Part shown: positions 56,546 through 64,000 of the stretch, piece by piece
Layout: every line of letters begins with the position of its first letter
Numbering within the stretch: the stretch's first letter is position 1
NCBI GenBank assembly: GCA_003586115.2
Contig: QVOM02000034.1
Span: 127,817,936-127,881,935 of the forward strand
DNA: 64,000 nucleotides
DNA from: Salvator merianae
Taxonomy: Eukaryota; Chordata; Lepidosauria; Squamata; Teiidae
Reading direction: 5' to 3'
Position numbers and translations under genes: made by a program
The notes under the pieces: model-generated
The model's input: the letters and a program-made list of their open reading frames with translations, nothing else
Databases searched by the model: none
What the model was told of the DNA's origin: nothing

Positions 56546-57595
56546 AAGTCCCATTGTTCTAGGAGCAGAAAATATTTTAAAGAAAATCATTTTTGATTTC
56601 TGGATGAAGCTGTGATCCAACCTACATGAGCAATGACAGGATAAGGATTTACATGCACTAGAGTTACTCTCTAGTAAGTAATTAACTACACTTTTGACCC
56701 TTTAGGATTGCACCATTACAACATTAATCACCTTTCCCCCTGCATAGTGAACCCTAGCAATTACAGTTTTTGGATGATAGCTATGGATGCTGAATACAGA
56801 ATTGACTGTAACAAAACAAAACAATTAGGATAGGCAATAAAAGTCATGACAATTAAACCATAACAATTTTTGATCTAATTTATTTCAGTTTAGATATCCA
56901 TTAGGCACTTCCCATAGAAAAGGAACAACGGAGATGCTGAAAGCTCACACAATACAAATTTTCTCCTAAAACGCTGTTATATATTTCTCCATGCTACTCA
57001 CATTTTCTGTAGAAATTAGGAAATAACTCTCAGCTTAGATATCAAGTGAAGGCTTGTCTAATCTGGCTTGTCTAAGATTTCTCACTATTAATAAGGTTTC
57101 AGACTCTTATGTAAAACTAAATAATATAAAGCATTCTGTGCATAGGTACACTTGTGAAATGGAAATACTGAATTCTCTTGTTATTTGTTAGAACAGCATA
57201 CTGAGTGCATAACCACGAGCCACACAAATTCCAAAATTTTAAGTATTCTAAGTGCAAAAGCTTTCCACATGGAGACAGGCATGCAAAAGCCAGCTAAAAA
57301 GCACCGGCCAAACAAAAGGCCCATCAAAAAGCCAATGATGCCAGCAAGATCATTGAATATGTTTTACACTATTCTCATTTCTGAATAGTACATACATCCT
57401 TAGGCAGGGGCTTGTATTAGGGAGTGGCTCAAATCTTGCTTTCTAACAGCAGGCATGGATCCTGATCAGATCATGTACTGAGTTCTTGCACTAGCGATGG
57501 GGATGAAGGAAAGGTTTCCCGGTACAAAATAATCAGGAAGCGAGGACAGATAATATAAGGTTTCCAGACTATTTTAAAGTTTTATACATATAATT
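56546..57595. other. RGL1 upstream intron, unassigned part
   Basis: AT-rich; nothing recognised. I did not find the missing 5' RGL1 exons here. Confidence 0.4.
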
Positions 57596-58450
57596 CCTAG
57601 TTCGGGGGACCTTGTGACTGTGTGCCCCCAACATGGCCTGAGGATGGAGTGAGGCAGCGCTGCCGCCTCCTCCACCTGCCCCAGTCCAGACAGGGGTACT
57701 CCAACAAGTGCACCAAAGCTTGTCACACTGCCCTTGCCTGGCACTGGCCCACGCAAATCCCCAAAGGACCTGTAGCAGGGCAGCCCTGCCTCACCTGCCA
57801 TTTCTGCAGGCTACAGTGGGAAGTTCCCAGACCATCTCTCCCCACAACCATTGTTGTCACATGCATCCCAGGGTGGGGTCAAGGCCTGGTACCACCATGT
57901 TATCCTCTTCCCACTGCAACAGTAGAGCAAACAGGTAGGGAACAAGAACAATCCTGGCCATGCTGGGTCAATCCAAGACCATCTCTTCCCCCATCCCAGA
58001 AGCCTCCCTAAATCTCTTCCCTGTGCTGCCTGTAGAAGAGTGAAAGAAACACTGCATCAGCCCTTGTCCTGGCAGTCACCCTTCAGACTGGCCAGCAGGT
58101 GATTAAGACCACTGCACAGTGCTCCTGCCCAGCTCACTTTCAACAAGAAAGGCCTGATGATAATGGCTTGTTCCAGCAGTAGGATTTTGGGACCCACAGC
58201 AGGGCAGTCCAGACTGGCCTATCTGCTCTAGGGATTGCAACAAGGACCCTCCCCCCAGCCTGCCTTTCTCTCCTGACACTGCCTACCATGCCCCAAATGC
58301 AGGTGCAGAGATGTACATCCCTTATGTCTTCCTCTACTGGCAACAATGGTGACTGGGACTCTATTGGGTGGATGCAGGATATCTGAAAATTGGTCAGTCA
58401 GGATATCTGGCCTATTGCACAACTGCTGTAGCAGCTGCTAGTTCTGGCAG
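57596..58450. repeat. GC-rich segment of unknown nature, about 850 bp
   Basis: This abruptly GC-rich block in AT-rich intron contains partly repeated phrases (ccagaccatctctccccaca at about 57827 and caagaccatctcttccccca at about 57972; gcagggcagccctgcc and gcagggcagtccag). It lacks frames with recognisable domains. It may be a diverged satellite or a non-autonomous transposon interior. Confidence 0.4.
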
Positions 58451-59100
58451 GGTAGCCAACAGTTTTAAGATAAAAAAGCACCCTTTCTTTTTAACTTAGC
58501 AGAAATGCAAGTGAAATATGCAGGTGGTTTTGCATCTCTGACAGCATATGAAGCCCCTTTGAGTATGTTCTTAAAAATTAGGAAAAGGTCATTTGTAAAT
58601 TATGAATGAGACCTGTAGTACTGTATTCAAAGTACAAATTATTTTATACTCTGAATAGTTCAGTTTAACAAGATGAGCAGGCGCAGCAATGCATACAAAT
58701 GATTCAGCTTCATATGGAAACCATATGGAAACAGTAAACAAGGTTGTACAAGGTGGAAACAGATGATAGTCTTTAGAGCTAGAATGAGGAAATGGACTCC
58801 TCAAAAGGCTAATGAACAGTAGCTCCTGTGATCCCTGAATGATGATCAGGCAGATTACAAAAATATCTGGAAGGCTATAGGTGTCACATCCTGTTCTGGG
58901 CAACATCCACTCAAATTATGCAATAGTCCACTGTCAGGGTGCCTCCAAAGGCAGATTAAAAACCTGCAGTTTTCCCCAGGACTATACTGGGAATGTTACA
59001 CATACCCATGGCACTCCCAATTTAGTCCTGAGCTAGTTGATCAATAACCTATAATATCAATATTACGGGAAATCCAGCAATTATGCCATATTTCTCTTAT
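58451..59100. other. RGL1 upstream intron, unassigned part
   Basis: Nothing recognised. Confidence 0.4.
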
Positions 59101-59265
59101 CTCTGCCTGTCTCTGTTGACTCTTCGCATTATTGTTGCTTTTCCAAAACACCCAGATGCTAGCAAGTGCTGGAAAAGAAACAAAGGGAAATAGGCGGGCG
59201 TTTGCTAACTTCTGGGTATTCTGGAACAGCAACAATAATGCAAAGAGCTGGCAGACAAGGTAAAA
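59101..59265. mobile_element. Imperfect palindromic element, MITE-like
   Basis: Left arm ttcgcattattgttgctttt ccaaaacacccaga (about 59123-59156) pairs with right arm tctgggtattctggaacagc aacaataatgcaaag (about 59211-59245). Pairing is extended outward by ctgcctgtctc... / ...gctggcagacaagg. Family unknown. Confidence 0.6.
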
Positions 59266-60832
59266 GCCCAGGATTGCCGCCTGCCATTTGTCAGTGTTGG
59301 CAAGAAGCAATTGCAGGATCTAAGGAAGATCCCACAATTTCCTCTAGAGGCACCCTTGGAACTAAGGTTAACCATAGCAGCAAATATACATACCAGAAAA
59401 CACTGGACCTTTTCACACTTGCAACTAGTGAGTGTCAGGGATGTTCACTAGTCAAGTGACACCTCAATGCATTGAGACCCAGGTGATTAGGAGCAGGCTA
59501 CAGCTGCTCCTGATCGCTACTTGCTGTGGAGCACAAAATCATGCTCCACAACTGTACTGGAAGCAGCTGGACTGCTCCTGGTACAGTGCATTTGCACCGA
59601 CTTCTGAGTGCGAAGGCAGAGTAACATGCCTGTGCCGTAGCATGGCATTGCTAGTTGCCATGGCAGCAGCCAGAAGTTTCCTGGCTGCTGTCATGATGCA
59701 CTGCAAATTGTGGTATCCTGCTACTGGACTGTTCTATGGCCTGACAAGGTGGACAGTGTCCATGCTGCAAGGTCTGTTCCACCGCAGAACAGGATAATTA
59801 TCTTGTTCTACGGCAGAGAGTGCAAACAAGCCCATTAATTATCTCAAGACTCTGACTCCTTCCCCAGCCACTGGGCTGTAAAACAATGTTTTAACTGTTT
59901 TATCCCTTCTGTTAACCACGTCAAGATTTCAGATGATAGGCAGTATAGACTTTTCTTAAAGAAAGATCTGTTTTATTGCTATGGTGCATGCATTATGATT
60001 TTATAATGGTTCATTTTGAACTGTTAGAGTACTTTTCTTTTACCCCCTTTCCCTATTTGTTTGCCATTTTTTAGCCTTGAGCAATTCAGGAATGAGCCAG
60101 CATATAGATACAATAAACAACAAATAAATTTGGAAATGTGTTTTACTGGTGCAGTTTCTATGTTATTTCATACTACCCTTGAAGTGTGGAATAAGAACAT
60201 GGAAGTCACTATTTGCATAAGTTGTACAATGCTCAAACCTATACTCACATCAGAGTTGAAAAGTTCAAAACTATCTTATAGTCCATTTTCTTTCCTTATG
60301 GGAAAAAAATGTAAGAGAAAAAAGAGAAGTAATGCAGACAGGACTTGTAACCTAGTCACCTCCTATCAGCTGACTGTTTAATCAGTACATCTGGAAGAAT
60401 GCTTTTTTTTAAAAAAGCTGGGCAATAGCCCAGTCTTGTAGGAGCTTTAACGTTCGATGTCCCTGAGAAGTAACTCCTTGTTCCTGCCAAGCCAAGTTGC
60501 AAATAGGGCTAGGAGACTTCTAGGCTTTCAGAAAAAAATTGCAATCACCAGTTTATTCTTCATGCAAGGAGACTGTGCTCTGTTAATACTTTTCATACAC
60601 TTCACTTTATATACTGTTCATTTGTTTAAATGTAGTTTTATGGTATTTGTCTTGGCCACCACACACTAAGTAAGTTTAGTCATGCTACTGAAGGTTGTGA
60701 TTTCCAAGTGCAAGCCCAGAATAAGGGGCTTCACAGATTCTACACATTGTTTCCACTCTTTTTTTTCTTTTCTTTTTTTTGCAGTATGGGTTCTCTTCTA
60801 AATGATACATAGCAATCCAAGCTGGGGAGAAA
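59266..60832. other. RGL1 upstream intron; possible DNA transposon at 59400-59840
   Basis: 59414-59430 (ttttcacacttgcaact) and 59815-59830 (gagagtgcaaacaagc) are weakly complementary, bounding about 420 bp with hairpin-forming pieces inside (aggagcaggctacagctgct cct). This could be a non-autonomous element; low certainty. The rest is unassigned. Confidence 0.35.
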
Positions 60833-61041
60833 GAATAGTCCAGTCTAACATCTCTATTCCACCTTTATCTAAAGAGTTCAAGATACCACGCATTATTTTC
60901 TTCACAACACACTTGTCGGGTAGGATAGGATGAGAGACAATAATTGGCTCAAGGGGAATTTCCACTATTTAGTTGGGAATTCAGACTAAAGGGTGCCCAG
61001 ATCCCAGCCAGACACCTTAGCCACTATACCACTCTGGCTCT
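60833..61041 (+). repeat. Squamate-type interspersed repeat D, copy 2
   Basis: attccacctttatctaaaga gttcaagatacc... ggctcaaggggaatttccac... gacaccttagccactatacc actctggctc. The terminal phrase ccactataccactctggct is typical of a widespread squamate retroposon segment. It is related to 48224-48400. Confidence 0.65.
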
Positions 61042-61112
61042 TGTTTTAATGCAATGAGATTGTGGGACACTAGGAGACTGACTGTGGAACTTAATTCTCA
61101 GTGCTAGGCTTA

Positions 61113-61320
61113 GGCTGTGATCAGACACGGCAAAAAAAGCACTTCTGAGGCGGCTGGAAGATGGCTTCGAGAGGGGATTGTTCACACACCAGTTTGCCCC
61201 TCCCCTGTTCATGAAGACTCTATGCTAGAAAAGGTGGATTAGAGAAGTTGGGGGCCTGAGGGTCACACACAGTCTCTCTGAAACACCTCTGAGGTGCCCT
61301 TTTGTTGCCTGGCCACAGCC
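61113..61320. mobile_element. MITE family B, copy 2
   Basis: It begins ggctgtgatcagacacggc and ends gcctggccacagcc. The inner blocks ggggattgttcacacaccag, tctatgctagaaaaggtgga and ggtcacacacagtctctctg match 43127-43340 in order. No coding frame. The flanks read ...cttaggctgtg / cacagcctaag, so the inverted terminus may extend 3-4 bp outward. Confidence 0.78.
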
Positions 61321-61715
61321 TAAGAATGAAGCAAATTATGGCACTTATTGGCCAAGGAGCTGTTCAGTCATGCCATTTACGTGGCCCAAAAAGGCATGCG
61401 AAGAGCACCTCTTCCATGCATATGAAACAGAACTCTTGCTTTAGTTTATAGCATCAAGCACTGATGAATGAAGTAATTCTCCCCCCACCATCCCCAGTGC
61501 TAATGCTGAATTGGAAGGTTGAGTTAAAATGCAGAAGATGTTAATGGCAAGCTTAATCCACAGAACAAAGTCTTCAGAAAATCTCTTAGCAGGTTGTTCT
61601 TTCAACACACACTCTTAAGAGAACAGCTCATACTCCACTGGTAATGAATTACCTATTTCAGTCACCACCATGCAGGGAAATATCAGGGGCTGAGTCTGTG
61701 TTCTCTCCTAGTGAT
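61321..61715. other. RGL1 upstream intron, unassigned part
   Basis: Nothing recognised. Confidence 0.4.
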
Positions 61716-61721
61716 TAAATA

Positions 61722-61770
61722 ATATGCGTGTGTGTGCGTGCGTGTGTACGTGCATGCGTGTAGCGTGCGT
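61722..61770. repeat. (GT/GC/AC)n purine-pyrimidine run
   Basis: An impure alternating run (gcgtgtgtgtgcgtgcgtgt gtacgtgcatgcgtgtag), a diverged TG/CG microsatellite. Confidence 0.85.
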
Positions 61771-63040
61771 TCCATCCTAAAATGGTGCCTGCCAGGTCGT
61801 TTAGAGACATGGATGAAAAACAAAGTATGCAGTATCTAGTTTCTTCATAATCTTAATGGTGCTCAGGGTATAAAGCTGTATATTGCTACAGGCCTCTAAA
61901 GTTTCATGATATTTGCCTTTATGTTGACAATGCCTCAACCCCTGATGCAATCACTCACTTTTTCTCCTTGTTTTCCCATTGTGTAAATAATTTGGCTTGT
62001 TTTTATAACCTTCCCCATTTTCCCTTTCTCTTAATTGCCACCATTTGGCCCTTTGTCTCCTGATTTCAGCCACACTGGTTTCTTTTGTTATTTTACCCTT
62101 TACTAGAACAGAGTTGATTGCATTCAACACCCAAACAAAACTTTAAATGTATCCCACTATGGGTTTCCCAGGCTTTAAAAAACTCCCGGCCAATCTTCTT
62201 TCACTCTTCTCACATCCATTCAGAGGTTACTTCCCCTTAGGTCCCTTCCTTTAGTGCAATTATTTATGTAACACTGAAACAGGACACTGTGCTTTACTGG
62301 AGGAATAGCAAACTCAATAGGAGACAAAAGGCAAAAAAATCTTCATCACAAAGAAGTGGGGGGGGGGGGGTTTAAAGTTGGACATTCACTTATATACACT
62401 GCCAAATGAGGAAAAAACCCGAAGGAAAAAAGATGCACCGCTCAGATACACTAATTCATATGCACCAATACAAATACACTACATCATATAAAGAGCTACT
62501 GTGATTTAAATAGAAATGCAATAATTCTGGCACAGGGGGAAGCTTGTATGTGATATGTTATATGACTGTTCAGTCTGCTGTCCAGATGCTATGTGTCAGT
62601 GGAACTTGGATTGGATTCCAACCCATCCACACTAGGGCTCCTCATAGCCTCACTTTTTGGCACAACAGTAGCACTCCATGTGCTTGACTCACAAAGCTGC
62701 AAATCACAAAGTGTTTAAAAGTGTTAAAAGTGTTAAAAGACTCAGACTACACATTTAAAATTGTAACATCATACAAGCAATATTCCTTAGGTCACACCTT
62801 CTATTTCAGAAGGACAGAGGCTGTCTTAAGTTCTCGGAGACTAGATGCCAAAGTGCATTTCTGGATTTTCCAAGGACTTTCCTGGCTGTATTGGGACTAT
62901 TCTGTCATTGGATAATCCCAGCACTGAGTCTGTTTCATCCAGAAACAGACCTAGGCAAAGGGCTGCCATCCAGGCCAGGTCAGCAGCAGTGTGGAGGGCA
63001 GCCAGCAGCTTAACACGAGCTGTCACTGCTAGCCGCCCAC
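61771..63040. other. RGL1 upstream intron with poly-G run and small hairpin
   Basis: A G13-14 homopolymer lies at 62357-62370. A perfect-looking hairpin gtctgtttcatccagaaaca gac is at 62929-62951. The stretch 62790-63000 looks like the end of an unknown repeat. Confidence 0.45.
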
Positions 63041-63465
63041 AGAGCTGCTTTGCTTTGCCTCACCCCAGGAAGGGCCTGACCCCACTGCTGCCACTGCTGC
63101 TGCTGCCATCATCCCAATGCCCCCCAACATCCTACTGTGCCACAGCCACTGTTGCCACCATGCCAAGCCTGGTAAAAAGTAAGCTTTGATGCCCCCCTTT
63201 GCCCCCACCTCCCATTACCAACCCCCCCATTATGCCATATCATGCTGCACCACCCTTGTCCCCTGCACCCCATTGTCTTGCATCCCCATGCCATGCTGAG
63301 CCATCCCTGCCACCCCCACCCTCCTGTGCCACACTGAGCCAGCCAATCACACTGCACCCCTGCACCATGCTGTGCCATCCCATGCCATGCCATGCCCCCA
63401 ACCCCACAGTGCCATGTTGTACCCCCCACCTGCCCTGTGCCCCCCCACCCCCAAAGCTCCTTACT
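63041..63465. repeat. C-rich low-complexity tract with CCATG/CCC phrases
   Basis: Strongly strand-asymmetric C-rich DNA repeats short phrases (gccatgccatgccatgccc, cctgcaccccat, gctgtgccatccc). It gives artefactual Pro/His- and Gly/Trp-rich frames on the two strands. It looks like a decayed minisatellite. Confidence 0.65.
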
Positions 63466-64000
63466 GAAGTTTATCTTTTCCTGTGAAGGCTTGGTGGGGA
63501 GGTGTCATCACTGTGCTCACGGTAAGTGTGATCAGGCTGTACCAGGCTGAAAACAGCCTGACTTCCCTGTCCATCCCAGAGACTGACTGTAAGGCTAGGA
63601 TGTGACTACTGCTTTAGTGATGTTATTTCTCATTCATACGAAAGCACAAAGCATGGAATTTTTTTATGATGCTCCACAAACAATAAAAAAAAAACTGAGA
63701 AACTCTATAGTATTTCCTTCAAATAGCCAAGAGCGTTGCACTGTTCTTATCAGGCTTGTGCTGAACTTCTCTTCAACATGATTGAACCAAGTAGAGAGGC
63801 TAAGGACTGTTGCATGCCCCACACAATCAGTCCAGCCTCTTTACAGCTTCTAAAGCCAGGTAATCCACAGAAATTGAGTGAGAAACCCACCTGTACTGTT
63901 GTACATACAGTGACTGCCATTATTACTGCCTTTGTGAACAAGCCACATTGCAGTTTCATGCAACATCATTGTACAAGCCTAGGCAGTCTCAAAGCAATAT
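63466..64000. other. RGL1 upstream intron, unassigned end of window
   Basis: No recognised feature. Confidence 0.4.

Noticed and set aside
57622..58011. 129-codon Pro/Cys-rich frame in the GC-rich island
   Set aside because: GC-rich DNA lacks stops by composition; no domain or splice structure recognised.
63109..63486. Gly/Trp-rich and Pro/His-rich frames on opposite strands
   Set aside because: Artefacts of the C-rich low-complexity tract.
54217..64000. Upstream RGL1 exons or the APOBEC4 gene
   Set aside because: In human, APOBEC4 lies within RGL1, but no deaminase motif or long single-exon frame is present, and no further REM-domain exon was recognised.
1..64000. CRISPR arrays, operons, ribosome-binding sites, phage or prokaryotic elements
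   Set aside because: The window has spliced vertebrate genes and reptile-type repeats; no regularly spaced direct repeats with unique spacers were seen.
1..64000. Endogenous retrovirus
   Set aside because: No LTR pair, primer-binding site or retroviral protein motif noticed; the reverse transcriptase remnants present are RTE/BovB LINE type.

Overview
The window is vertebrate nuclear DNA. It carries short exons with GT-AG introns, no operons, and a dense load of SINEs, LINE fragments and DNA transposons. Two protein-coding genes are recognisable and they converge tail to tail. On the + strand, seven exons (4692-16213) encode the C-terminal half of procollagen galactosyltransferase 2 (COLGALT2, GT25 family), ending in the ER-retention signal RDEL. 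On the - strand, fourteen exons (54216 down to 22942) encode about 622 residues of RGL1, a Ral guanine-nucleotide exchange factor and Ras effector. Only its N-terminal part lies outside the window, to the right. From memory, COLGALT2 and RGL1 are also convergent neighbours on human chromosome 1q25, so the synteny supports both names.

The repeats point to a squamate reptile (lizard or snake). There are decayed BovB/RTE LINE pieces in both orientations and at least four tRNA-headed SINEs with a BovB-like tail (Sauria-SINE type). There are also CR1-like retroposon tails and several palindromic non-autonomous DNA transposon families. This is inference from repeat content, not species identification.

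Layout: 1-4691 is an upstream COLGALT2 intron with a degenerate 20-bp tandem array and a long hairpin. 4692-16213 holds the COLGALT2 exons and introns, including a BovB fragment. 16214-22941 is the 3' UTR/intergenic zone between the genes, with a mariner-like MITE and a SINE with intact target-site duplications. 22942-54216 holds the RGL1 exons, with hairpin MITEs sitting unusually close to several of them. 54217-64000 is an upstream RGL1 intron with a fragmented fish-type Tc1 transposon, a GC-rich island and a C-rich low-complexity tract.

The two genes are not a functional unit. COLGALT2 glycosylates hydroxylysine of collagen in the ER lumen, while RGL1 couples active Ras to RalA/RalB at membranes. 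I saw no bacterial, phage, CRISPR or complete viral element. The most interesting signals are the repeat structures: nested transposons, MITE hairpins next to exons, an apparent U2 snRNA 5' fragment, and unassigned GC-rich or tandem segments.
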